In this document: positions 13,734 to 20,601 of the stretch, piece after piece | How positions within the stretch are numbered: position 1 is the first letter of the stretch | Layout: the number at the start of each line of letters is the position of its first letter | Origin: PALSA-505 sp036496025 | GTDB taxonomy: Bacteria; Actinomycetota; Actinomycetes; Streptosporangiales; Streptosporangiaceae | Length of the DNA: 27,592 bases | Assembly (NCBI GenBank): GCA_036496025.1 | Contig: DASXLW010000197.1 | Span: 1 to 27,592 of the forward strand | Direction: 5' to 3' | Notes under the pieces: generated by a model | Told to the model about the DNA's origin: nothing | The model's input: the letters and a program-made list of their open reading frames with translations, nothing else | Database searches by the model: none | Program-made: the position numbers and the translations under genes

Positions 13734-14602
13734 GCGGACCTGTCTATCGCACCCGTGGGCGCGGGTTCCGCGGTGGCCAGGCTGAAGTCCATGTCGACCA
13801 CGTAGCGCACGTCGGCCGGATCGCCGGGCCCGGCCGGCCGGAACGGCCTGACCAGCGAGCCCCGGACCCCGAACACGGCGTCCCGGTCGAGGTAAGGGTT
13901 GTCCGCGTCGAAGATGTGCGTGGTCACGCTGCGATGCCCGGGCGCGGAGATGATCGCGTGGATGTGCGCGGCGCGCCAGTGATCGCGCCCGGCCGCGCGC
14001 AGCAGGTCACCCACCGGCCCGTCGACGGGAATGGGATAGCTGGCCGGGCGCACCGTTCGGAATTCAAATCGGCCGTCCGGGCCGGTGACGAACACGCCGC
14101 GCAGGTTATACGGCGGCTGGCCGGGATCCTGGGTGTCGTAGAGCCCGTTGCCGCTGCACTGCCAGACGTCGAGCGTGGCCCCGGCGAGCGGGCGGCCGGC
14201 GGTGTCGGTAACCTGCCCGCGGCACAGGGCGGGGCTTCCGTCCTCCGGTCGGCCGATCTGCTCGCCGGGCGCGCGCCGCGGCGCGCCGGGCACGTAGAAC
14301 GGGCCGAGCACGGTGGACTCGGTGGCGCCCGGCGCCGCGTTGACCAGGTCGACCAGGGAGGACAGGCCGAGGACATCGGACAGCAGGATGAACTCCTGCC
14401 GCTCGTCGTCGCAGGTGTGCCCGGTGGCGGTGAGGAACGCGATCGCCGCCTGCCATTCGGCCGGGGTCAGCCGGGTCGCCGCCACGAACGCGTGCAGGTG
14501 AGCGATGAGGGCGGCGAGCAGCTCCCGCAGCCGCGGGTCCGGCGTGCCGGAATACGCGGCGAGCACGTCCTCGGTGAGCTGGCCAGAGGTCATCGCGGTC
14601 AT
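13730..14602 (-). CDS. Intradiol ring-cleavage dioxygenase (catechol/hydroxyquinol 1,2-dioxygenase type)
   Basis: A 290-residue non-haem Fe(III) enzyme. The N-terminal helical dimerisation domain (about 1-95; PF04444 type) is followed by the catalytic beta-domain (PF00775), with ESTVLGPFYVPGAP (95-108) and GVFVTGPDGRFEFRTVRP (169-186). All four iron ligands are present: Tyr155 (NGLYDTQ), Tyr189 (RPASYPIPVDGPVG), His213 and His215 (AAHIHAII). The length and this motif set favour hydroxyquinol or chlorocatechol-type 1,2-dioxygenases over short catechol enzymes; the exact substrate is inferred. It splits the ring between the two hydroxyls, giving muconate or maleylacetate-type products. The ATG at 14602 follows a strong GGGAGGAAGAGGG ribosome site. 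It is coupled to the LLM oxidoreductase. No maleylacetate reductase or other lower-pathway gene is in the window. Confidence 0.94.
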   Translation of the reverse strand: MTAMTSGQLTEDVLAAYSGTPDPRLRELLAALIAHLHAFVAATRLTPAEWQAAIAFLTATGHTCDDERQEFILLSDVLGLSSLVDLVNAAPGATESTVLGPFYVPGAPRRAPGEQIGRPEDGSPALCRGQVTDTAGRPLAGATLDVWQCSGNGLYDTQDPGQPPYNLRGVFVTGPDGRFEFRTVRPASYPIPVDGPVGDLLRAAGRDHWRAAHIHAIISAPGHRSVTTHIFDADNPYLDRDAVFGVRGSLVRPFRPAGPGDPADVRYVVDMDFSLATAEPAPTGAIDRSA

Positions 14603-14724
14603 ATCGCCCTCTTCCTCCCGGTCGCATTTGAACCCGCCGCCCGCGCCGTCCGTAGTACCAGTGACCTGCCCGCGTAGCCGGCCGCGCCCGATCCGCCGGC
14701 GCTGCCGACGACGAAGGGAACTTC

Positions 14725-15909
14725 ATGCCACACGCTCTACGATCCATGCCCGGATACCGGAACGGTACCGAGAGCCCGCCCCGCGGGAGAAGATGGCGTT
14801 CCGCGGTCATGGTGATCGTGGCGGCGGGCGGGCTGGTCGCCGCAGCAGCGCCCGCCATGGCCACGACCGCCCCGGCGAACAGCTTCAAGCAGACCAACCT
14901 GATCGCGAACAAGGCCTCGCTCGGCGCCAAGCTCGTGGATCCGAACCTGAAGAACGCCTGGGGGCTCGCCGCCGGGCCCACGACACCCATCTGGGTGGCG
15001 GACAACAACTCGGGGAAGGCCACCGTGTACGCGGGCGGGGTCAACGGCGGCCCCGTGTCGCTGGCCCTCACCGTGCCCGTACCGGGCGCGAACCCCACCG
15101 GCCAGGTGTTCAACTCGGCGCCGAAGGCCTTCCCGGTCGGCGGCTCGAAGGGGAGCCCGGCCATGTTCATCGTGGACACCGACTCAACCGGCTCGACGCA
15201 GTCACCGGGTCAGATCGAGGCCTGGAACGGCGGCGCCAAGTTCGTGGTGGAAGACAGCCCGGCCGGCGGCGCGGGCGGGAAGACCCCGGCCAAGGCGGTG
15301 TTCAAGGGGCTGGCCCTGGCCCCCCGCACCAGCGCGGGGCCCGAGCTGTTCGCCGCGGACGTGGCCAACGGCACGGTAGACGTCTTCAACAAGAACTTCG
15401 CCCCGGTGAGCACCCCGGGCGAGTTCAAGGACCCGAAGCTGCCCAAGGGGTACGCGCCGTTCGGGATCCAGATGCTGGACGGGAAGGTCTACGTCAGCTA
15501 CGGGAAGCAGAACGCGGCCAAGACCGACGTGGTCCCCGGGGCGGGCCTCGGGGTGGTTGACGTGTACACCGTCAACGGCAAGCTCGTGCACCACCTGGTC
15601 TCCAACGGCGCGGCCAGCCCGCTGGACGAGCCGTGGGGCCTGGCCATCGCGCCTACGGGATTCGGCCCGTTCGCCGGCGACCTGCTCGTGGGCAACCTGG
15701 GGAACGGCTGGATCAACGTGTTCAACCCCACGACCGGCAGGCACCTGGGCGCCCTCGACGGACCCAACGGCAGCCCGATCGCGATCAACGGCCTGTGGGG
15801 GCTGCGGGTGGGCAATTCGGCGTTCGGCGGATCATCGTCGCTGGTGTTCAGCGCGGGGCCGAATGGTTACGCCAACGGCATGGTCGGGGTGCTCAACCCG
15901 GCCAAGTGA
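14725..15909 (+). CDS. Secreted TIGR03118-family beta-propeller-like protein
   Basis: A 394-residue exported protein. The N-terminus has an Arg-rich stretch (about 20-26) and a hydrophobic core ending AAAAPAMATTAPA near residue 50, which is a Sec signal peptide. The mature part starts with FKQTNLIANKASLGAKLVDPNLKNAWGL and GPTTPIWVADNNSGKATVY, the signature I associate with TIGR03118. It continues with repeated blades containing WGLAIAPTGFGPFAGDLLVGNLGNGWINVFN and NGLWGLRVGN, consistent with an NHL/YVTN-like beta-propeller. Function is unknown; an extracellular binding or enzymatic role is possible. The ATG at 14725 has AAGGGA 5 nt upstream. The gene ends against a very strong hairpin and its last 17 bp overlap the convergent methyltransferase frame. 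Confidence 0.88.
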   Translation: MPHALRSMPGYRNGTESPPRGRRWRSAVMVIVAAGGLVAAAAPAMATTAPANSFKQTNLIANKASLGAKLVDPNLKNAWGLAAGPTTPIWVADNNSGKATVYAGGVNGGPVSLALTVPVPGANPTGQVFNSAPKAFPVGGSKGSPAMFIVDTDSTGSTQSPGQIEAWNGGAKFVVEDSPAGGAGGKTPAKAVFKGLALAPRTSAGPELFAADVANGTVDVFNKNFAPVSTPGEFKDPKLPKGYAPFGIQMLDGKVYVSYGKQNAAKTDVVPGAGLGVVDVYTVNGKLVHHLVSNGAASPLDEPWGLAIAPTGFGPFAGDLLVGNLGNGWINVFNPTTGRHLGALDGPNGSPIAINGLWGLRVGNSAFGGSSSLVFSAGPNGYANGMVGVLNPAK

Positions 15910-16732
15910 CCGGCCGGGCCCGGGAGCCAGGGCAGGTGCTCCCGGGCCCGGCCTCCCGGGCGGGCTTGCGGGCCCGGACGATGAGGAAGTACGGGGCGAT
16001 CCGGGTGTCGGCGACCTCTGGGTGGGCGGCGGCGGTGGCATCATCGGCGCGCGGCTCCGCGACGGCCTCGATGATCAGGCCGGCGGCCAGGACCGCGGTC
16101 AGCCAGCCGGCCAGCGTCCGCCGCGCGTAGGTGATCGTGAACGGCCGGTGCCGGGCTCGCAGCCCGGACGGCGCGGCACCGAAGCTCCAGGTCTCGGTCA
16201 GCGGACCCTGGTAGAAGTAATCACCGATGGCCAGCGCCTGCCGCTCCCCCGACTCGTCGTTGACCCATCGCCTGACCGGGGTCGACGTGGCCGGGTGAAC
16301 CACCGAGAACTGCACGAATCCGCCGGGCCGCAGCACCCGGCTCACCTCGCGCAGCGTTCGCTCGGGATCGGCGACGTCCATCAGGCTCATGAACGCGGTC
16401 ACCGCGTCGAGGCAGCCCGGGCGCAGCGGGAGTACGGCACCGTCGCCGAGGATGAAGCGAACCCCGTCCCGGTCCGCCGCGGCCGCAGCCTCGATGAAGA
16501 ACTCGGCGATGTCGAGCGCTAGGACGCGGGCGCCCCGGCCGGCCAGCAGGCGCGTGTTGTGCCCCTCGCCGCAGCCCAGGTCGAGGCACCACAGGCCCTC
16601 GACCGGCGGGAGCATGGCGAAGAACGCCGGGGTGTTGACCAGATCCCGGTAGAAGTCGAACCCGGCTCGCGACAGCTCCGTCCAGGCCGGCGCGTTGGCG
16701 TTCCACAGCGCGCGCGTGTCGGGGCGGTCCAC
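15893..16732 (-). CDS. SAM-dependent class I methyltransferase
   Basis: A 279-residue methyltransferase of the Methyltransf_11 type. Motif I is CLDLGCGEGHNTRLL (49-63), followed by acidic Asp74 (VLALDIAE) that should bind the SAM ribose, then FILGDGAVLPLRPGCLDAV (motif II region, 93-111) and LREVSRVLRPGGFVQFSVVHP (motif III, 127-147). The acceptor is not predictable. The family body ends near YFLIVRARKPA (248-258). The last 21 residues (from REAGPG) are low-complexity and are translated from the terminator hairpin of the convergent gene, so they look like run-on past a lost stop. The GTG at 16732 is the best in-frame start; the ATG at 16740 is out of frame. No clear Shine-Dalgarno. Confidence 0.88.
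   Translation of the reverse strand: MDRPDTRALWNANAPAWTELSRAGFDFYRDLVNTPAFFAMLPPVEGLWCLDLGCGEGHNTRLLAGRGARVLALDIAEFFIEAAAAADRDGVRFILGDGAVLPLRPGCLDAVTAFMSLMDVADPERTLREVSRVLRPGGFVQFSVVHPATSTPVRRWVNDESGERQALAIGDYFYQGPLTETWSFGAAPSGLRARHRPFTITYARRTLAGWLTAVLAAGLIIEAVAEPRADDATAAAHPEVADTRIAPYFLIVRARKPAREAGPGSTCPGSRARPVTWPG
15912..15953. terminator. Very strong hairpin terminator embedded in the opposing coding sequence
   Basis: A perfect 16-bp inverted repeat (15912-15927 against 15938-15953; arms GGCCGGGCCCGGGAGC and its complement) with a 10-nt loop begins 3 bp after the stop of the TIGR03118 gene. The same bases encode residues 260-274 of the convergent methyltransferase, so transcription of that gene would meet the hairpin before its stop codon at 15893. 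Confidence 0.75.
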
Positions 16733-16817
16733 CCGGCCATGCTGCCACGCGGGCCCGGGCGGGCGGCAACCGGCGCGGCGGTCGGGGATGCCCGCCGGGC
16801 CAGGCGCCGGCGCCGGG

Positions 16818-16823
16818 TATCGT
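16818..16823 (+). promoter_or_regulatory. Candidate -10 element for the DUF5709 gene
   Basis: TATCGT, just after a GGCGCCGGCGCC palindrome (16803-16814), lies 44 bp before the ATG at 16868. Unlike the leaderless genes here, this one has a clear GAGGAGGG ribosome site between promoter and start. Confidence 0.35.
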
Positions 16824-16867
16824 GCCGGTGAGCCGAAGTCAGGCCAGCCGAGGAGGGTGCGAGCGCC

Positions 16868-17299
16868 ATGCCCGACGACGAGACGTACGACCTCGAGGAC
16901 GAAGACCCCGAAGGCGACGGCGTCCTGGACGCGTCGGACACGCTCGAGGGCGACCCCGGCGACGATCTGCTGGACACCGGGATAGAGCCTGCGGACCGGT
17001 GGTCGGCCGGCGAGCGGTTCGGCACGACGCTGGCGGAGGAGCGGGTCGGCGAGTCACTCGATCAGCTGCTCGCCGAGGAGGAGCCTGAGGGCGACCCGTA
17101 TGCGGAGGGAGATCTTCCGCAGGACGCCCCGCTGGCCAGCGATTATCCCGAGCCCAGGGCCGGGCGGCTCGTCGCGGAGGACGAGGGAGCGCACCCCGAC
17201 GCCGAGGCCGACCTGGTCGCCCGCGACGTGGGGATCGACGCCGGCGCCGCCGGCGCCGAGGAAGCGGCCGTGCACGTGCAGGATGAGCCCGACGTCTAG
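16868..17299 (+). CDS. Small acidic DUF5709-family protein
   Basis: A 143-residue, strongly acidic, hydrophilic protein with no signal peptide or membrane segment. The repeated DTLEGDPGDDLLDTGIEPADRWSAGERFGTTLAEERVGESLDQLLAEEEPE region (about 24-73) is the signature of DUF5709, a family found widely in actinobacteria with no known function. The C-terminal third (PEPRAGRLVAEDEGAHPDAEADLVARDVG) matches the ADD/LVARDVG ending of the family. The final stretch is Ala/Glu-rich and probably disordered. The start is secured by GAGGAGGG about 10 nt upstream. It is divergent from the methyltransferase gene and ends at a hairpin. Confidence 0.88.
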   Translation: MPDDETYDLEDEDPEGDGVLDASDTLEGDPGDDLLDTGIEPADRWSAGERFGTTLAEERVGESLDQLLAEEEPEGDPYAEGDLPQDAPLASDYPEPRAGRLVAEDEGAHPDAEADLVARDVGIDAGAAGAEEAAVHVQDEPDV

Positions 17300-17315
17300 G
17301 CCGCCCAGGGCGGCC
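17299..17315 (+). terminator. Hairpin terminator of the DUF5709 gene
   Basis: GGCCGCC-CAG-GGCGGCC is a perfect 7-bp stem with a 3-nt loop. It begins at the last base of the DUF5709 stop codon. No U-tract. Confidence 0.55.
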
Positions 17316-17347
17316 CGTCCCTCCCCCCGGTCATCGATCGCACATCG

Positions 17348-17365
17348 CCTCCCCTCCCGGGGAGG
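17348..17365 (+). promoter_or_regulatory. Inverted repeat upstream of nhaA
   Basis: CCTCCCC (17348-17354) and GGGGAGG (17359-17365) are perfect arms around TCCC, flanked on both sides by CATCGATC (17333-17340 and 17374-17381). It sits just upstream of the candidate nhaA -35 and could be an operator or a second terminator. Confidence 0.3.
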
Positions 17366-17381
17366 AAACGGTACATCGATC

Positions 17382-17410
17382 TTGGTGGGCCGCGCGGGCC
17401 GGGAGACAAT
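17382..17410 (+). promoter_or_regulatory. Candidate promoter of the leaderless nhaA gene
   Basis: TTGGTG (17382-17387) and GACAAT (17405-17410) are exactly 17 bp apart. The -10 hexamer ends 6 nt before the ATG at 17417, and there is no Shine-Dalgarno. Confidence 0.5.
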
Positions 17411-17416
17411 CACGCC

Positions 17417-19306
17417 ATGACCGAGTCCGCGTCGGGCCCTGTGGTCTACTCCGGGCGGACCGCGTGGGCGCGGAACCTGCAGACCCCGCTGCGGCAGTTC
17501 CTGCGCACCGAGACCGGCAGCGCGGCGGTCCTGCTGGCCGCGACGGTGACCGCGCTGGTCTGGGTGAACATCGACGCCGCGTCCTACCGGACGGTGTGGG
17601 ACACCCGGCTGTCGGTCAGCCTCGGCAGCGCCAGCCTGTCCCAGGACCTGGGCGGCTGGATCAACTCCGGCCTGATGACATTCTTCTTCCTGGTGGTGGG
17701 CCTGGAAGCGCGGCGCGAGTTCGACATGGGCGAGCTGCGCGAGCGCCGCCGGCTGGCCCTGCCGCTGCTGGCCGGCGCGGGCGGGATGATCGTGCCGATC
17801 GCGATCTACCTCCTGATCAACGCCGGCCGTCCGTCGGCGCACGGCTGGGGCACGGCGATGTCCACCGACACCGCGTTCGCGCTGGGGATGCTCGCTCTGG
17901 TCGGCAGGCACCTCCCGGACCGGGTCCGCACCTACCTGCTCACGTTCTCCGTCGTCGACGACCTGGCCGGCATCACGGTCATCGCCTTTGCTTACAGCGG
18001 CCAGATCCACGTAGATGCGCTGCTGACCGGGCTGGCCATCCTGGGCGGCGTGGCCGTCCTGCGGGCGGCAGGCGTCCGCTATGGTCCGGCGTACGCGCTG
18101 CTGGGGGTGGCGGCGTGGATCGCGATCTTCAAGTCCGGCGTCGACCCGGTGCTGGTCGGGCTCGTGATAGGGCTGATGACCTACGCGCGGCCGGCCGCGC
18201 GCGGCGACCTGGAGCGGGCGTCCGACCTGTTCCGTATGTTCCGCGAGCAACCGACGCCGGAGCTGGCCCAGTCGGCACGCGAGGGAGTGCGGACCGCGCT
18301 GTCGCCCAACGACCGGCTGCAGCAGATCTACCACCCGCTGACCAGCTATGTCATCGTGCCGCTGTTCGCGCTGAGCAACACCGGCGTGGTGATCAGCGGC
18401 AGCTTCCTGGCCCGCGCGTTCACCTCGCCGATCACGCTGGGCATCCTGGTCGGCTACGTCGTGGGCAAGCCGCTCGGGACGGCCGGCGCCGCCTGGCTGG
18501 TCACCCGGGTCAGCCGCGGGCGGATCCGGCCGCCGGTCGGCTGGGCGGCGGTCGCCGGGGCGGGGGCGATCGGCGGCATCGGCTTCACCGTGTCGCTGCT
18601 GATCGCCTCGCTCGCCTTCCGCGGCGCGCAGCTCGAGGAGGCCAGGGTGGGGGTGCTGTCGGCGGCGATCGTCGCGTCCGCGCTCGCCTGGACCGTGTTC
18701 CGGCTGGTCGCGCGGCTGCCCAAGCCGCTGAAGATCCGCGCTCTGTTCGGCACGTCGCAGGTCATCACCGATCTCGCCGTGCCGGTCGACCCCGAGCGCG
18801 ACCACGTGCGCGGCCCGAAGAAGTCGCCGGTCACCGTGGTCGAGTACGGAGACTTCGAGTGCCCGTATTGCGGCCAGGCGGAGCCGGTGGTTCGCGAGCT
18901 GCTGGCCGACTACGGCGACGTTCGTTACGTCTGGCGGCACCTGCCGCTCAACGACGTGCACCCGAACGCTCAGGCCGCTGCGGAGGCGGCCGAGGCGGCG
19001 GCCAGGCAAGATGCCTTCTGGGAGATGCACGACCTGCTGCTCGGTCACCAGGGAGCCCTGCGGCCCCCGGACCTGGTCGGCTATGCCGCCAGCCTCGGCC
19101 TCGACATCCCGCGGTTCACCGACGACCTCAAGCAGCACGCCGGAGCGGCCCACGTGGCCGAGGACGTGGACTCCGCCGACCTCAGCGGGGTGTCGGGCAC
19201 GCCCACGTTCTTCATCAACGGGATCCGGCACCAGGGTGCCTACGACATCGACACGCTCTCGGCCGCGGTCCGGGCGGCCCGGGCCCGGGCCGCGATCAAG
19301 GCGTGA
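17417..19306 (+). CDS. nhaA: Na+/H+ antiporter NhaA fused to a C-terminal DsbA-like thioredoxin domain
   Basis: A 629-residue fusion. Residues about 25-435 are a full NhaA antiporter (PF06965): FFFLVVGLEARREF (89-102), the sensor/transport residues Asp151 (STDTAFALGMLALVG) and Asp181-Asp182 (VVDDLAGI), and Lys351 in GKPLGTAG, corresponding to E. coli Asp133, Asp163/164 and Lys300. Residues about 465-625 form a DsbA/thioredoxin-4-type domain (PF13462) with the active site Cys482-Pro-Tyr-Cys485 (EYGDFECPYCGQ) and the cis-proline loop GVSGTPTFFINGIRH (Pro596). The antiporter exports Na+ in exchange for H+. The fusion is a recognised actinobacterial architecture, but I know of no proven role for its redox domain. 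The GTG of the next gene overlaps its stop by 4 bp, so an MFS exporter is coupled to it. Confidence 0.95.
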   Translation: MTESASGPVVYSGRTAWARNLQTPLRQFLRTETGSAAVLLAATVTALVWVNIDAASYRTVWDTRLSVSLGSASLSQDLGGWINSGLMTFFFLVVGLEARREFDMGELRERRRLALPLLAGAGGMIVPIAIYLLINAGRPSAHGWGTAMSTDTAFALGMLALVGRHLPDRVRTYLLTFSVVDDLAGITVIAFAYSGQIHVDALLTGLAILGGVAVLRAAGVRYGPAYALLGVAAWIAIFKSGVDPVLVGLVIGLMTYARPAARGDLERASDLFRMFREQPTPELAQSAREGVRTALSPNDRLQQIYHPLTSYVIVPLFALSNTGVVISGSFLARAFTSPITLGILVGYVVGKPLGTAGAAWLVTRVSRGRIRPPVGWAAVAGAGAIGGIGFTVSLLIASLAFRGAQLEEARVGVLSAAIVASALAWTVFRLVARLPKPLKIRALFGTSQVITDLAVPVDPERDHVRGPKKSPVTVVEYGDFECPYCGQAEPVVRELLADYGDVRYVWRHLPLNDVHPNAQAAAEAAEAAARQDAFWEMHDLLLGHQGALRPPDLVGYAASLGLDIPRFTDDLKQHAGAAHVAEDVDSADLSGVSGTPTFFINGIRHQGAYDIDTLSAAVRAARARAAIKA

Positions 19307-20601
19307 CCGGGCGGAAGCCGGCCCGGCGCCTGCTCATCGACATCACGCCGCTGCGGCGCTCCCGCGACTTCCGCGCCCTGATCAGCGGGCAGACGGTGTC
19401 GGTCCTGGGCACCCAGCTGACCGCGGTCGCGGTGCCGTACCAGGTGTACGAGCTGACCCGCTCCTCGCTCGACGTCGGGCTGGTCTCGCTCGTCCAGCTC
19501 TTCCCGCTGGTCATCGGGTCGCTGGTCGGGGGCTCGGTGGTCGATGCCGTCGACCGCCGGCGCCTGCTGCTGGTGGTCGAGTCGCTGGCGGCAGCCTGCA
19601 GCGCTGGCCTGGCGGTCAACGCGGACCTGATGCCCGCGCTGTGGCCGCTGTTCGTCCTGCCGGCCGTGGCCGCCACGCTGAGCGGATTCGACAGCTCGGC
19701 GCGCAGCGCCATGGTCCCGAACATGGTCCGGCGGTCAGAGGTGTCCACCGCCAACGCCATGTTCCAGGCGCTGTTCCAGCTCGGTGCGGTAGCCGGGCCG
19801 GCCGTTGCCGGGCTGCTGCTGGCCGGGCCCGGGATCCGCTTCGTGTACTGGATGGACGTGGCCAGTTTCGGCGCGTCGCTGCTGTCGGTATTCCTGATTT
19901 CCCCGCAGCGTCCGGGCCACGGGGGCCACCGGCCCGGGCTTCGCTCGATCGTCGAGGGCTTCGCCTTCCTGCGCGGGCGCCAGGCCATCCAGGGCGCTTA
20001 CGTGATCGACATCAACGCGATGGTGTTCGGGATGCCCCGAGCGCTGTTCCCGGCGCTGGCCAGCACGGTCTTCGGCGGCGGCGCCGCCACGGTCGGCTTC
20101 CTGTACGCCGCTCCCGGCGCCGGGGCCCTGGCCGGCGCGCTGACCACCGGCTGGGTCGGCCGGGTACGTCGGCAGGGCCTGGCCGTGATCATCGCGGTCA
20201 TCGCGTGGGGCCTGGCCATCACCGGCTTCGGCCTGGTGTCCTGGCTGCCCGCGGCGCTGGTCCTGCTGGCGGTGGCCGGCTGGGCCGACGTGATCTCGGC
20301 GGTGTTCCGCAATACCATCATCCAGCTCTCGGTCCCGGACGCGCTGCGCGGCCGCCTGTCGGGCCTGCAGATGGCGGTGGTGGCCGGCGGTCCCCGGGTC
20401 GGCGACTTCGAGGCGGGAGCGGTGGCCGCCGTGTTCGGCGATACGACGTCGGTGGTCTCCGGAGGGCTGGCGTGCGTCGCCGGCGCGCTCGTCCTGGCCC
20501 GCCTGCTGCCCGGTTTCCGCCATCAGCGGGCGCACGACGAGCAGCACCCGGACGCGGAGGACCGGTCAGCGCAGCAGGTCGGCCACGGCCCGGATTCCTG
20601 A
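19303..20601 (+). CDS. MFS transporter, MFS_3/EntS-like exporter
   Basis: A 432-residue, roughly 12-helix major facilitator protein. It begins with LLIDITPLRRSRDFRALISGQTVSVLGTQLTAVAVPYQVYELT, the usual start of the MFS_3 group (PF05977; enterobactin-exporter-like and drug-efflux-like). It has the loop motif GGSVVDAVDRRRLL between helices 2 and 3, and the late FRNTIIQLSVPDALRGRLSGLQM segment. The GTG at 19303 overlaps the NhaA-thioredoxin stop (GTGA), so it is co-translated with that gene. The same frame is open for more than 1.8 kb upstream, but that part is antiporter coding in another phase. The last 36 bp overlap the convergent MocR gene. The C-terminal tail (HQRAHDEQHPDAEDR...) is hydrophilic. 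The substrate is unknown. Confidence 0.9.
   Translation: MTGRKPARRLLIDITPLRRSRDFRALISGQTVSVLGTQLTAVAVPYQVYELTRSSLDVGLVSLVQLFPLVIGSLVGGSVVDAVDRRRLLLVVESLAAACSAGLAVNADLMPALWPLFVLPAVAATLSGFDSSARSAMVPNMVRRSEVSTANAMFQALFQLGAVAGPAVAGLLLAGPGIRFVYWMDVASFGASLLSVFLISPQRPGHGGHRPGLRSIVEGFAFLRGRQAIQGAYVIDINAMVFGMPRALFPALASTVFGGGAATVGFLYAAPGAGALAGALTTGWVGRVRRQGLAVIIAVIAWGLAITGFGLVSWLPAALVLLAVAGWADVISAVFRNTIIQLSVPDALRGRLSGLQMAVVAGGPRVGDFEAGAVAAVFGDTTSVVSGGLACVAGALVLARLLPGFRHQRAHDEQHPDAEDRSAQQVGHGPDS

Noticed and set aside
8976..14602. Amidohydrolase, SDR, SIS, amidotransferase, LLM and dioxygenase genes considered as one natural-product or degradation cluster
   Set aside because: They lie on alternating strands with separate promoters and terminators between them, and no synthase, carrier protein or pathway regulator ties them together.
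17054..19231. 725-codon minus-strand open frame opposite nhaA and DUF5709
   Set aside because: Composition typical of antisense of GC-rich coding DNA; it crosses two supported genes and shows no family motif.
17464..19302. Upstream part of the long plus-strand frame that ends at 20601
   Set aside because: This stretch is an out-of-phase reading of the antiporter gene. Only the part from GTG 19303 onward gives a recognisable MFS protein.
17417..19306. NhaA-thioredoxin fusion considered as a frameshift or assembly artefact
   Set aside because: The frame is continuous, both domains keep all key residues, and this domain order is known from other actinobacteria.
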